Of a stretch of DNA of 64,000 bases, positions 41,701 to 53,976 are shown one piece after another; position 1 is the first letter of the stretch, and every line of letters begins with the position of its first letter. The DNA comes from Pyropia yezoensis. Its lineage: Eukaryota > Rhodophyta > Bangiophyceae > Bangiales > Bangiaceae. The notes beneath the pieces are model-generated. The model was not told where the DNA came from and made no database searches. It saw only the letters and a list, made by a program, of their open reading frames with translations. The DNA is taken from positions 8,484,375 to 8,548,374 of the forward strand of contig CM020619.1 in assembly GCA_009829735.1 (NCBI GenBank), in the 5' to 3' direction. The translations under genes were made by a program, and so were the position numbers.

Positions 41701-43413
41701 TCTTCTCTTTCAAAGTTCGAAATAAGGCAGTACCGGAAGTACCCCGCCGCTCGTGGAGTCACGGTCTTGTTGCCACGGACTGTCGAATTTATTCATGAGA
41801 TACAAGTAGCCCCTATTGGGCTGTAGAGCAATGCAAATGTGAGGCAGGTCGCCTCGGTGCGCCCGGCCTTGCGGTCGGCGCGCACCGTCAAAGTCAAAGA
41901 CAGGGAGAAAAGGAGGCTGGCACGGCAGACTCCACGCGGCCAAGCAATGGCCGCGGCGGTGCGGGTGAACCAAGCGGAGCATACAGACAGGTGAGACCCC
42001 GCGGCAGTGGGGGAGAATACCGGTGGCAGGAGGGGAGGAAGGAGGCAAGTGCGAGACAGAGAAGTGCTTGCCGCTCCTGTGGGGCGGACCGGGGCGCCAC
42101 GGCCGCGGCCTAAAAGGCAGGGGCCGCGGGGGGCGGTGCGTACGCGTCGCCGCCGCCGCCGCCGCCGGCAAGATTTCAAAATCTGCCGACGGCCGTCCAT
42201 GCCCCACAGTAGCACCTCCCCCTCGGTCGCGGGGTACCCCCTGGCTCCGCTCCGCTCCAACCGGATCAAATTTTGCTCGCTAGCAATGAGGCCGCCTCGC
42301 ACCGACACAGCATGCGAAACCCCCTTGACCTTTGTTCCTCATCACTCGTGCTGTGGCTCTCACCTGACCGGCGTGGCAGATATCAAGATCGTCACAAAGG
42401 ACCTTTTTTCCATCGTGGCCTTATCGCAGGCCTGCGATGGGCATCGAGAATCGTGGAGACGGCTCGTTGGGGCGTCGTTGGGGCTCAACGCGGCCACATC
42501 GTGCCGTCGCTGCGACGTCTTTCGGAGATGGGAAGGCCGGGCGCGAATGCCCACCCGATGCTCACCGACTCGCCACCAAATCTCGTCCGGCGCAACCTCC
42601 CAACCCATTCGACGCTCTCATTGGTGGCGTCGTGCTGTCAGACCAGCTCCTGTGCGTGACCAAGTCACTAGATCCCTTTTGGCCGACGGTGGTGCCTCAG
42701 CCGTGGACGCTAGAGCCACAACGCGCTGGGCAGCTGAAGCGGCACCTGCCGACGCCGGCCGACGGCGACACCAGTGCTCGTCTACGTTCCTCATCCTCGC
42801 CAAGCACATCTCCATCCCGTTCACAAGTGTGGGCACAGTCGTTCACGGCCTTGTAAGTGACCTCTTTGTCAGTGATTGCGCTTGCGTCTGTCTCATCCTT
42901 TGTGGGCACACCGGTGCTGGGCGCGACTGGGAGCGTTCAAGAGCACCGATAGCATTGTGGAGCGCCACGCCGTCGCTCACAGACATTAACAACGCTGTCC
43001 TCCCCTCATGTACTGCGTGCACTATCTGTCTTCTTTGGCTTCCATGTTCTCTGCAGACAGGCAGTCTCGCTCAGTACGGCGGGGTCCAAGGTGACGCTGG
43101 CTGACGTGAACGCCCTTGTTGGTGCCTGGTGGCCTTCAGTCACGCGACGGCGGGCGGCAAGACTCTGCGATCTTGTGCGTGAGGGTGCGCGTGTGTGAGG
43201 CCCCTGGGCGGCGAGAAGGTTGACATCACCAACAATGAGGGGAGAAGGCGGTGGGCGTTAGTGGCTCTTGTGCCCCTGTGTCGCGATGCGCATGCGTTGA
43301 GCTGTTTGTGCGTCTGTTGCCGTGGGAGTGTCACGGAGCGGTCGTGCGCTCGACTTGGTATAAGCAAAAGAATGATGCTCTGGACTCGCGTGTGCCCTCC
43401 ATGATGCCCTTTT
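41701..43413. other. Region without a supported gene
   Basis: An open frame at 42007-43104 (+) has no recognised domain and an odd Arg/Cys-rich composition. A short splice-like GTAAGT...TTTGTCAG pair at 42855-42880 is present but not convincing. It may include the 3' flank of the transposase gene. Confidence 0.3.
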
Positions 43414-46400
43414 CTACGCCCACGGAAAAAACGAGTTGACAAAGAACCTCATCTCTCGGTGCCTCTCCATTGTAGCGTCGTGTCCAGGAAGGTCAGCATC
43501 CAGGCCTCGTCTCTTGACCAGCTCCTCGAAGTCCGGGACAACGTGCACCAGCCGACGAATGCGGCTGGTGGGCACAATCTGCACCAACCAGTCACCGCCG
43601 TCGCTCCGAGGCGCCGCCCACCGCAGGCGCGTGCAAGAGCGGGCGGCGAGAGGGCATCCAGGAGTCGGTGGCACCGGTTCCCACAAGCACACAGCCGCCA
43701 TGTCTTGCTGCGCTTGACGGAATATGAGGCGAACTTCCCCAACCAGCATGTCCCCAGCCGACCGGCGGTAAGCGTCCGCATCGATCAGTACAGCGTCATA
43801 CCATGGCTTGGAGATGAAAGAGGGGGTGGCGCGCACTATTTGCGAAAGCATGCTCCCGCAATCCAGCCTTGCAGCAATCCGCAAACTGTTGCGCACCGGC
43901 AGCGTAGTCGTGCCCGGTAAGCCTAAGAGGGTACCAAGGCTGGAGAGAGCAGGGCGTCGAGACAGCACCGACACAGTCTGTCGTGGAAGCGTGCGCGCAA
44001 AGTGGTTAACCGCGTTGCTATTGCTGCCCGCTGCACTGCTATCAGCGGCACTCGGTCCGTCGGTTGGAGACTCTGGCGCACCCACAGACGAGTCTGTTGG
44101 TGCCAACCGCACAGCCGGCATCGCTGTCTCCATGTTGTCGTCGATGGTGTTGATACGCCTGAGTACCTCGCGTGACCCCTGTGCCTGCCTGACCATCTGC
44201 TGCGTGTAGCTGGCCAACGTCTTGTTCGTGCGGCGATAAAACACCTTATCCTCCTTGTGCTGCGCCTCGTTGCCACCCGTGTTCGCGTTTTGCAGGTTGC
44301 CGTGCATGTTGATTGCATCCATTACGTGGCGCAGCAGCTTGTGGACCTTCAGAGTGTGCACGACCCCCAAGATTGGCGTGACAATCTTTAGGACGAAGTG
44401 CTCTGCTTGCCGAGAGATGTCGTGGGCGCCGTCCAAGGTGAGGGGCACAGAGGCAGTGGATGTCACCCACCCGGCAATGCGCGCGTATAGTACCGCATAC
44501 TCAGAGAACATGGCGGTGACAGCGACGTGCAGGGGGGTGGCGCCAAAACAGGCGTGGTAGGCCGTCCAATCGAACGAAAAGCTCGGCGGCAGGTCGCAGT
44601 CGTCGTCGTTGTCGTCGATCCCGAACAAGCCGGTGTTGAAGCTTGGCGTCGTCGCCTGCTGGCGGCCGGTCCGAACCCGTGCAGTACCAGCGCCGACCCT
44701 GCGTGAAGCTGCCGCCCTGGACTGCACTCGTCGGCGAGCCTGCGCGGCCGTGGGGGTCGGAGGTTGGGCGGGACGCCGTCGCCCGACCCCGTACAGACCT
44801 GCCGTGGCAAAAGGAAGGATAGACACCCCTGATCGTTGCTGCGCGCCGGTAAACGTGGACTGCGGCTTCCCTTCTTCAACCAAGAACCTGCCCAATGCGC
44901 AAGAAGTCCAATGATAGTTGGCGGTACAGTCGAAAACGCAACGCCACACCACAACCGCTCCCTTCGTCAGTAGCTTGGCCCAGCACGCGGGCACTGTATC
45001 GGAACAGTACCGCCCCGGCCGGTAGCGCCAACAGAGGAACGACACCAGAACATAGTAGTAAACCGCCATAAACTTACCCTGGGGCTGATCGAGGCGCGGT
45101 ACAGCGACGACCCATGTCCGATACGCGCTGGTTGGCAATTCTGTTCGCCGCCGCAAGAGTGCCGCACAGCGGGTAGTGGTTCTTGCACATGTGAGGGTAA
45201 ACGCGCACCAGCCGATGCACGAGCATGCGCGTGACGCCCAGATCCAGTACCTGACAAAGACCAGCGAAGGGAGATGGCTCACAAAGAACACAATAAGCAC
45301 AGAGCCACGGCCCGCAAGAGAGTTAGGCACAAAGACGGGCCCACGACACCCTTCCTGCCCACGGAATGGCGGCTGTAAAAGTTCCTCTCTGTACACGAGG
45401 CGCCCATACCTAACTTACATGAAGCACGTCAAAACCAATCATCTTGTAGAGTAAAAATGGCGACGTTGATAGGCCGGCGAAGGCAGCTAGAGCGGGTAGT
45501 GCACTCCGAGCGCTGGTGCTCGCCTCCAGGTGTAAGCGCCTCTGCGCGTTGCGCTGTTGGTCGTAGTTGCGGGCGGCCTCCAGATGTGCCGTCAACATGC
45601 GGACCACATCCCGGTTGAGAGAATTGAGCGCCTCGGGTGTACCTGTGTCGCGCACGCACACATCGCAAGAAGAGCATGGATGCGCGCACTTGCCAGACTT
45701 GAGGCAAAGGACAGCCTTCTCTTCGGGGATGTCGCCCAAGTACAACAAGACACGTACGAACGCCAGGTAAACACGACCACCAATCGTCACCTCGGCACCG
45801 TGGTGACTCGCCCCGATGGCAGTGCGGAATGCCAGGTACAGCACACGTTGGAGCACGGCGCTGCGCCGCCGCCGGGCCTTCTCATCTGCTCCCGTTTCTT
45901 TCAGCTTTCGTACGACCGGTATGTACGCCACCGTCAAAAACCGCACATCATCAGTGATAACATTGACAACGCGCACACGGAGAGGATACAGTTTGTAGGC
46001 TGTGGCCCAAAAATAAGCGTGGAGCGGAAGCGGAGACAGTTAGCTACGCGCAATAATCCGAAAGGTGGCAGCGGAGGCGGCCGCGTATTGCAGAAGGAGC
46101 CCTTCAAACAGTTACCAGACGGCACATAGCACGGCGAAGGAACTGGCACCAGACTCAACATACCTCCGGACCTCGACACATGCGTCGCGTCGCTGTAGAC
46201 GTGCAGACCAAGCACGAAGCTACCAGGCCCGTGCTTGCGCACCACGTCGGCCTCGTTCAACCGAAAAGCATCTCCGTCCATAGGATACTCCCTCTTCGTG
46301 GATGGGGGAGCCGGCCGGTCACCGCCGCTCCACAACTGCACACTGCCACTCTCAGCGATAATGCGCATGACGACGTCGAGCACCGGCCGGAAGTACGCCT

Positions 46401-47178
46401 CAAATACGTCTCCATTCTGCTCCAGCGTGATCTTCCGCCACCCCACCTCAAGCAGCGCCTCGTCAACATCATCACGCACAGCTGTCTTGAACGCATTGGA
46501 CGACTTAAACACGTCCCGTAGCTTCCGGTGGTGACCCGCGTCAGTCGGCATTCCCGGTTTGGTGCCATCCCAAATGTCCAGCAAGTCATACAGGTCTTCC
46601 TGCTCGGCCTCAGTCAGTCCCGCGCCTGCCCCGCACGTCAGAACAAAGCGTAGGACGGCGCGCAGACGGTACGAGTTGAACAATCCAGGGCGACTTCTTT
46701 TGCGCTGCTCAACGATGGGCCGAGACCGCTTCCAGTCTTTCAGCGCCTCAAACGACGCTCTTAGCTCCGCAGACAGAGTCACATACCGACGGGCTGGTGC
46801 ACTCTCCTGGCCGCTCTCGATTCCCGTCCGCCTTCGTCGCGCGGGTCGCTCCGCGGCAGGAGCAAGCGTCGCTGTCCTGCTCAGCTCGGCCATCTGACGG
46901 TCAACGGCTGCGTCGTAGTCCGCCTCGTCGCGCATGGCAGTGTCCGTCAAGCTAACCGGCTGGCAGGACGATGAAGCGAAGTCGGGAGTGCCAGCGGGTG
47001 ACCCCGGCAGTGCTTGCGATGGGGGCAACGGAGTCACTAGTGGCGGTGTAGCAGCACTAGAGACCGCAGCGGACCCGGAAGCAGAACCCGTCGTTGCGTG
47101 CTTGCTCTGCATATGCCACGCCATGTGGCACCGGCGAGAGAACGACCGATTACACGCCGAGCACTTGAATGGGTGCAT
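43414..47178 (-). CDS. Plavaka/CMC-like DNA transposase, four exons
   Basis: Exons 47178-46164, 45999-45419, 45250-45078 and 44887-43414 join in frame to 3243 nt (1080 aa). All three introns are GT-AG: G|GTATGT...CCACAG, CAT|GTAAGT...TTTGTCAG, GG|GTAAGT...GGGCAG. The N-terminus has a C2H2 finger (Cys6, Cys9, His22, His27). A SDATHVSRS block leads across intron 1 into YKLYPLRVRVVN and VAYIPVVRK. FDVLHVLDLGVTRMLVHRL spans intron 2, and STFTGAQQRSGVSILPFAT follows intron 3. Near the C-terminus KVHKLLRHVMD...GGNEAQHKEDK resembles the K-x-H...E-x-x-H end of Plavaka/KDZ/CMC transposases. These blocks are family-like; the family name is from memory of such patterns. No stop or frameshift was found, so the gene may be intact. 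Terminal inverted repeats were not located. Confidence 0.65.
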
Positions 47179-49546
47179 GGTGCTATGTGAAGAGAATAAC
47201 GGCTGCAGGTGACAGAAAGGCGTGGACATGCAGAAAAAGAAGCCACGGACGAAGATGTCAGCTTCGGTGCTGACCAGCAGTCCACAACCGCGAGCTTGCA
47301 ATGATATACATGATCACAGCAGTGGCACGTACACTGGGCACTCAAAACGTACCAGATGAGTCCTACGGCTTCACCGAGGTGACTTCGTGACGCACGAGTA
47401 TCCTGCGATGAGCAGACACCGATGGGATGGTGCGCGAGTCGGCGTAGGGCGAACGATAGGTAGACACCGTGTCAGCCTGCACGGAGGCACACGGCTATAA
47501 CTCGACCGCGAGCCCATACGGTGGCGCCCGAAAAAAACAGGCACCCCACCAGGAGCCAAGAGAAGAGCGGGAAGCCCCCACGCCAACAGGGCCACCCATC
47601 GCGGGCGGGTGCCCAGAGACGCACGAATGCAATAACCCAGCGCCTGACAGCGCCTACGCGCAAGAGGTCGGCCAGTGCGCCGAAGCCAGTACAGAACATG
47701 AAAAATGGTCGGAGAGCTCTCAATGGTGACCGCAACATTCGCGGTTGTAGAGGTCCTGTTAGCAACCACACGGTCCGGGCCCGCATACAGCGCGCCAAGC
47801 AAGCTTGCCAGCACGCCAACCCCTGAACCCGGCCAGTCCCACAAAGACACGCGCACGCAGAGCCCCACTGGCTGCCTATCAAACAAAAGCGCGCGCAAAC
47901 GTGCGGTATGGTGCTCACGTGCGTCACATACAGAAGAACTCGGCAGCAGCAGCCGACAGCAGGCATCGGCGTGCCCGCCGCTCCTGCTCGAACGTACTGC
48001 CTGAGGAAGTCTGTGGAAGCCAGGCAAGACGCGCGCAAAGCACAAGGCCCTCGTTGTCGCCGGACAGTCAGGGACGGCACACAGCGTACGCTTACACGTA
48101 TCCCGTGACACGCTCAGCGAAGGTCCGTCAGCCCCACCCTAACAAACCCACACCCGTCCGCGTGACGCGCAAACAGCGAGCGGACGTACACACCACGCTC
48201 GAAGACAGTCGCCCACCGGCGATCGAGCGGCGTAGGTCCCGTCACTCCCCCCCCAAGCCGCCTTAGGCGGTGGACCCGCAGGCCACACTCAAGCCGGCCC
48301 AGGCCACGCGCGCACGTCCGCTGGCAGTTGACAGGCTTGGCCGGAGAACAGCGCTGTCGGCGACCTGGGCAGATGGCGTAGGGGCGGGGGGAGAACGACC
48401 GTCGCGTTCAGAGAAGGGCGGTTGAGGGGGGGGGGGTGAGAACTGCTGTGGTTGTCGTGGTTGCTGCCATGCGCGCGTGGCAGCCGTTCATCCTTGGTGC
48501 CCAGGTAGAGCGCGCCCAAACGTGCATGCCCAATTCGCTGCACTTCCTTGCCACTGTATTTTCATGTAAATAGTTTCCATCGAAGCGGAATGGTGCCGAC
48601 AGTCTTCAAACCAGGATCCACAGTGGCACCTGACGGCCGCTGCTTTGGCTCATTTGGCTGATTTCAGCTCACATGTAAGTAGTCCATGGACAGCAGCCTG
48701 GTGGTCAGTTCTTAAATATATTGCTGAGCGGCGGTCTGGTTCGAGGGGAACCGCCAAGTCAGCAGCCACGCCGACTCGCGCGCCGCGCCGGTCCGCAAGA
48801 CACGCCCGCGGCGTCCATACCGCCCTCCGCGGAGAGCCCTCTCCGCGGACCCCTCCGCGGTGCTACCAGTCTCTCGACGGGCCACCGCCTGTCGGCAGGG
48901 CTCCTCCCTACGCACAACCTATCGCAAGAACAAGCCGGTGCGGCCGCTCAGCTGTCAACTGGCGCCATGATGGTGCGTCATGTGAGCTTGTGGGGACCGC
49001 TTGGTGGCTTCGAGCAAGTGCCCACCCGTCTGCAATGGCCCCGCGCATCGGTGGGGCTGAGACACTGCGGGAGCTACGTGGGCAGGAGGACTATGATGGT
49101 GGGCGACTGCCGTCCTCGCACGGCGCACGAGCTCCCTTCTTTGTGCCTCCAGAAGCACGACCTTCGCGATGACTGACCGATCACGCGCCGTTTTTGGATG
49201 CACGGTCGAATGGTGGCAAACACGTGCCCGCGCCCGGCGTTTGCTTTGCCGCCTTTTTTGCGAGGCGCGCTGCGCGCGCTCACTCACATCCCCCCCCAGA
49301 GGCCATGAGTGCGGTTGACCTTCGAGTACTTGAGCCGGCCGCGTGTGAGGGGAGGGGGGGCCTTTCTGCGACGACCGTGTCGCACTTTCACTGGCGCCCG
49401 ACACCGTCCCACCCCCTGTTGACCCCGCCACCCGACACCGTCCCTCCCCCTGTTGACCCGACGTGGTGAGACGCTGTTCGCGTCGCCGTCTGCTTCGGCG
49501 TGTGCTCTGGCCGACCCGCCTTCGTCAGAAGCCCACTGGCGGTGCG
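47179..49546. other. Divergent region between the transposase and the orphan gene
   Basis: The open frame 47371-48111 (-) is Cys/Arg/Leu-rich without a known domain. C and G runs occur near 48248 and 48427, and an AT-richer patch near 48560-48720. No gene is supported. If the transposase and the orphan gene belong to one transposon, this would be their shared promoter region. Confidence 0.35.
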
Positions 49547-51802
49547 ATGGACGCGGCGGCGCAGAGGTCGGGGCGCCGCAGCCGTCCACCTCCCGCACGA
49601 CGTGCTCCTCGGATGGTTGCTTTGACTCCCAAACGACCGGTAGTGAATAACCCTTTCCTGGAGGCCGGGGCGCCGGCGCCTTCGAGCTACGGGCAGGTTC
49701 CTCCCTGGCCCACAACCCCTGGTGAGCAGACTGTGCCCCCCCCCCCGCCGCCGCCTCCCCGCCCGCCCCCCCCTGCGTTCGGGAACGGCGGGCGCGCTGG
49801 TCGAGGTGCAGGCATCGCCGCACAGCCTACTCAAGAAGGTCATCCCCCGCTGGGCGTAGGGCTTCCCCTGGCGGGCACGCCCTTGTCTTCGCAGCCGGTC
49901 GATGGGCCGTTTCCTCCGCAGGATGCGCTCGCTGGCCCGCTGCCTCAGACTGGCCCAGCGGTGTACTCCGTGCCATCCTCGTTTGGGCCTGCCTCGTCGT
50001 CTTCGCCCTATGAGTTTTTGGCCCGCCCTCTGTACCCGTTGCCAGCTGGCCCGCGGTCCTCCCAAGCTGATGTATCAACTTCATCGGGGCTGGGCTTGCT
50101 TCAAACTCCAGTGCCATCGTCGGCGCCTGCTATCCGCCGCCTGCCGCCGTCTCAGGCTTCTGCTTCGGCAGGCGCGCCGCCTGTTGGACCGCCGTCTTCG
50201 GTACCGTCACTCGCGGGTCTGTCGTCTCTGGACTCCGTCACGAAAGAACTGGTGGGCCCATTGCCAACTGCCGCTGGCCGCCCAACCATCGTGTCGCGGA
50301 CGGTGGATGACATCGCCGGCAGGGCTGCTGAACGTGCGCCTCGGGGAGCGTCTGCGGAGGCACTGCCTGCGAGCGGCCCCGCCGACGCAACGTCAGCCGC
50401 CTTGGTACCTGACATGAAGCAGATGGCGTCCACATTGACAGCTCTCTCCGACTCCTTCGCAGCGGTGCCTGTGAAGCTGTTCAACCTGACGGACGCTGTG
50501 TCAAGTGCGAACGCAAAGCTCGAGTCGCACGGTCAGGCGATCGAGAATTTGGGGTCGCTGGTCAGTGGTCTTCAGACTTCTGTGAACTCACTTAAGAGCA
50601 GCGTGCTGAAACGCTTGCCGGCAGGGACTGCTGCAAACGACGGGAGCGACGCCGAAGAGGAGGACACCAGCGCTGCTCTCTTGTTCAGCGACGAGGAGCC
50701 GAAGGAGCCCACGGAGGCATCCAAGGTTCGTCGTGTCGGTATCCGTGCGGCTGATGTCAAGACGTTGTCGCTGCAGAAGGCATTGGTGAAGCACGCCCAG
50801 GCTGAGGCGGACGCGCGTGTGCTGGGGATGAACAGCATGATTGCGGTCCGCCGAGTGCTCAACGACACCTTGACTGTGTCGTTGTCGTCAGCGACGACAG
50901 CGGCCGCTGTGTACCGCGACAACGAAGCGTTTGCTGACTTGATACTGGAGTCGACTAAGCAGCACATGGGCAGCACGGACGCGGAGGCCAGAGCGTTCTT
51001 GAAGAGCACGATCAGTCAGCCGATGAAGCATAGGGGCGGGGCGGTCTACGACGGGTCGCCCTCTCTTGCCAGTTCATCCAGCAGCGACGACATGAAGGCC
51101 ATTCTGGGTGAAAAGCTCAAGGCCACGCCTGTGGCTGTCCGCGCCATTGTCCCCCTGCAAGCAGTACAGCCGCACCTCATCGAGGCCATCAAGAAGCGTG
51201 TTATCGTCGCTTTCTGTCGCCATGTCGGCCTGCCTGTTAGCAAGCTCACTTTGATGAAGGCGCTGGAGTGGTTGTCCAAGCTCGAGTACACCAAGTCAGA
51301 TGACGGACAGAAGGCGTTGTGTGCCGGCGTTGTCGTCATGTACGAGTACCTGGGAGCCACTGACCGTATCCAGGCGGGGGGCGTCGGCAGTGGCAAGGTC
51401 GTGTCTATGTCGATTGGGCATTACGCGCTGGCTTCCTGCGTCGTGCGCCACTTCCTCGAGGCTGCAGTGAGCAGGGCGTACAACAAGTCCACGCGCCGCA
51501 CGGGCGCGGAGCCTGGCATGTACGTGCGTTGGCGCACGTCGCTGCAGAGGGTTGACAAGTTCTTGCTTTCAGACGGTGAAGCGCACAACGGCATCATCCT
51601 CCTTGACGGCCCGGACCAGAACCGTGCCGTGCTGCACTCGTCAGATGACGACATGGTGAATCGTCTCTACAAGATCCAGACAGATGATGACGAGCGCTAT
51701 GAACGTCTGCTGCAGCGGTTCAAAGCTGAGACGCTGACGCGGCTGACGCAGGCAGCCGCGACGGACGGCGACGTACCTGGGGTACCGGGAGGGCGCCAGT
51801 AG
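49547..51802 (+). CDS. Orphan protein, Pro-rich N-terminus, coiled coil and helical C-terminal domain
   Basis: 751 aa from ATG 49547 (an in-frame ATG at 49463 would add 28 Arg-rich residues). I do not recognise the family. Residues ~1-260 are disordered Pro/Ser/Ala with a poly-Pro run. ~300-380 has heptad-like hydrophobics (LTALSDSFAAVPVKLFNLTD, IENLGSLVSGLQTSVNSLKS) typical of a trimeric or dimeric coiled coil. ~385-415 is acidic. ~420-740 is a largely helical domain with conserved-looking aliphatic/aromatic spacing, Lys-rich, no Cys clusters. The sharp change from low-complexity to ordinary protein composition and the absence of stops over 2.3 kb support a real gene. It lies 2.4 kb from, and divergent to, the Plavaka-like transposase, so a second transposon-encoded protein is possible but unproven. 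Confidence 0.6.
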   Translation: MDAAAQRSGRRSRPPPARRAPRMVALTPKRPVVNNPFLEAGAPAPSSYGQVPPWPTTPGEQTVPPPPPPPPRPPPPAFGNGGRAGRGAGIAAQPTQEGHPPLGVGLPLAGTPLSSQPVDGPFPPQDALAGPLPQTGPAVYSVPSSFGPASSSSPYEFLARPLYPLPAGPRSSQADVSTSSGLGLLQTPVPSSAPAIRRLPPSQASASAGAPPVGPPSSVPSLAGLSSLDSVTKELVGPLPTAAGRPTIVSRTVDDIAGRAAERAPRGASAEALPASGPADATSAALVPDMKQMASTLTALSDSFAAVPVKLFNLTDAVSSANAKLESHGQAIENLGSLVSGLQTSVNSLKSSVLKRLPAGTAANDGSDAEEEDTSAALLFSDEEPKEPTEASKVRRVGIRAADVKTLSLQKALVKHAQAEADARVLGMNSMIAVRRVLNDTLTVSLSSATTAAAVYRDNEAFADLILESTKQHMGSTDAEARAFLKSTISQPMKHRGGAVYDGSPSLASSSSSDDMKAILGEKLKATPVAVRAIVPLQAVQPHLIEAIKKRVIVAFCRHVGLPVSKLTLMKALEWLSKLEYTKSDDGQKALCAGVVVMYEYLGATDRIQAGGVGSGKVVSMSIGHYALASCVVRHFLEAAVSRAYNKSTRRTGAEPGMYVRWRTSLQRVDKFLLSDGEAHNGIILLDGPDQNRAVLHSSDDDMVNRLYKIQTDDDERYERLLQRFKAETLTRLTQAAATDGDVPGVPGGRQ

Positions 51803-52138
51803 CAGCCAAGGCGGGTGCATGCACTGTCGCAGGCCGTGCGCAAGAGCTGGCGGCCGAAGCGGTGCTGTGGAGGGGATTGCTTGCGGTGGTCGGGGCCGCG
51901 GGCATTGGGTGGCTGATATTCATGGTCGGGGTCCTCCCAGGCGGGGGAGTGAGGTGGAGGTGGAGAGACGATTTTGTTGACGTGTTGGGTGCATGAGTGC
52001 TTTTTGGTGTGTGTGACGAGACTTTTTTGTGACGTCTGTCGTCTGGGAGGGGGAGCGGAGCGCGAGTCATGGTGGTCGCAGTGGTGGTGGTCGTGCCTCT
52101 CGCAGTCGTGCTGGTGCTGGTGCCGCAGGTGGGCACGG
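51803..52138. other. 3' flank of the orphan gene
   Basis: No gene seen. GTG-rich sequence leads into the minisatellite at 52139. Confidence 0.4.
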
Positions 52139-52770
52139 CCGTGGTGGTGCTGGACGGGGTGCGGGCGGCGGCCGCGTGTGTCGCCGGCGCGGTGCGGGCG
52201 GTGGCCGCTTGCGTCGCCGGCGAGGTGTGGGCGGTGGCCGCGTGCGTCGCCGGCGTGGTGTGGGCGGTGGCCGCGTGCGTCGCCGGCGTGCTGTGGGCGG
52301 TGGCCGCGTGCGTCGCCGGCGGGGTGCTGCTGGTGGCGCTGGTGGCCACCGCCATGGTGGTGCTGGACGGGGTATGGGCGGCGGCCGCGTGCGTCGCCGG
52401 CGGGGTGCTGCTGGTGGCGCTGGTGGCCACCGCCATGGTGGTGCTGGACGGGGTGTGGGCGGTGGCCGCGTGCGTCGCCGGCGCGGTGCGGGCGGTGACC
52501 GCGTGCGTCGCCGGCGCGGTGTGGGCGGTGGCCGCGTGCGTCGCCGGCGGGGTGCTGCTGGTGGCGCTGGTGGCCACCGCCATGGTGGTGCTGGACGGGG
52601 TATGGGCGGCGGCCGCGTGCATCGCCGGAGCGTTGCTGCTGGTGGCGCTGGTGGCCACGGCCATGGTGGTGCTGGACGGGGTGTGGGCGGCGGCCGCGTG
52701 CGTCGCCGGCGCGGTGCTGCTTGTGGCGCTGGTTGTCACGGCCGTGGTGGTGCTGGACGGTGTGTGGGTG
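52139..52770. repeat. Composite 33/81-bp minisatellite
   Basis: Units of GTGGCCGCGTGCGTCGCCGG plus 13 bases (33 bp) occur in tandem from about 52200. They are interspersed with an extended 81-bp form that adds a 48-bp block (GTGGCGCTGGTGGCCACC...GACGGGGT). All units are multiples of three, so frames stay open: a Val/Ala-rich hydrophobic peptide on + and a Thr/Ala/His-rich peptide (PATHAATAHT) on -. Either could be coding, but the repeat alone explains the openness. Confidence 0.8.
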
Positions 52771-53976
52771 GGGGGACGGAGCTGCTGGCGGTGATGGGCC
52801 ACGGCACTATCGCGTCCGTGTTCGTGGGCTCGCGCTTGCCGGCACTGGTCGCTTGTTTTTTTGCTATCGTCGTCGTTTGTTCTCACGCTTGCTTGGTTTT
52901 CTGTGTAGACGCCGTGATGTTGTGCTTACTTATCGTGTTGGTAAGCAGGGCGAGCCACGGCGTACCCCGCGTTGGTAGATCTTGTAGTAGCGACCCCATG
53001 ATCCGGCGATAGCTTACATGATTGTGTGTCTTCTTCGCGGTCCAGTGCACCAGTGCTCCCTAACTATGGCACACTCGTGGGCTCCTCGGCAAGCCTGTCA
53101 TCGTCGAAGCCGTGCGGCGCAGGCGCAGCCGCTGATCACGCGCGCCGGCTGGTGAGGGCGGCGAAGGGGAGAACCGGTCCCCAGGCAGCAACCAGGCGTG
53201 CAGTCGGGACCGGGACGACGGTGCGATCCGGCAGCAGCTGCACTCGGGCGTCGTGCTGTAAGTATTACAGCAGCTCCCTTGGGAGATTTGGAGATATTTC
53301 TCCCATCTCGTCGTTGGGGGGGCCCCGCTTGGCCCATCGTATGTCCCATCCATGTACAACGCGCCGTCGCAACGATGGGGGAAATCGACCCCACCGTGGC
53401 TCATCGTGGCTCATCGTATCCCCGACGCCCAGTACCGTCGTTGGGAAAAAGTAACTCTGTGACGATGGCAAGTGTGTCCTCTGTCATGTGTCTGTGGGGC
53501 TCTGGAGCGAGGCCAAGCCAGGATACATACGTTGCCTTCTATCTAATTGGACCAGCTGGCCCGAATGGTGCGGATCATGCGATGGCACGGCACGGCGTAC
53601 AGGTGGTGCAGCCACTGGGCGAAAGAATGGAAGCCGAAATTATTTTCAAGCACAGGAGTCTCGGATGTCGTGCAACGAAATAGCGCTTTTTGTGAACCAT
53701 GAGTCCTCCAGCGGAAACCGCGGTATTGCCATGAATATGAACACTCACTGCCTATATCTCCCAGAATCTCACAATGCCGTAGCTCGCGAGGTGCGCTTCG
53801 ACGTGCTAGGCGCACCTGCTTTCCGTGCATAGACAGCCCATCTGAAGGCCATAACACGTTTCGTGCGTTCCTATAACCCTTCTAGGCCAGTGACGCACGA
53901 CCTGAAGCATGCCAGCAACAACCGTCGTGTGCACGTCCTAACCCCGTCACGGAGGCTGCTCATTCAGTGGGTCGGA
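52771..53976. other. Region without a supported gene
   Basis: Includes short inverted motifs around 53290-53400 (CCCATC...GATGGG) and unremarkable sequence. No RNA gene or ORF could be supported. Confidence 0.35.

Noticed and set aside
42007-43104. 365-aa ORF on the plus strand
   Set aside because: Arg/Cys/Ser-rich with no recognisable motif, in a GC-rich region where chance frames are long.
47371-48111. 246-aa ORF upstream of the transposase
   Set aside because: No domain and Cys/Arg/Leu-rich chance-like composition; could still be a leader exon, but nothing supports it.
51720-52886. 388-aa Thr/Ala/His-rich antisense ORF
   Set aside because: Explained by minisatellite unit lengths divisible by three; no signal peptide or unique domain, and it overlaps the end of the orphan gene.
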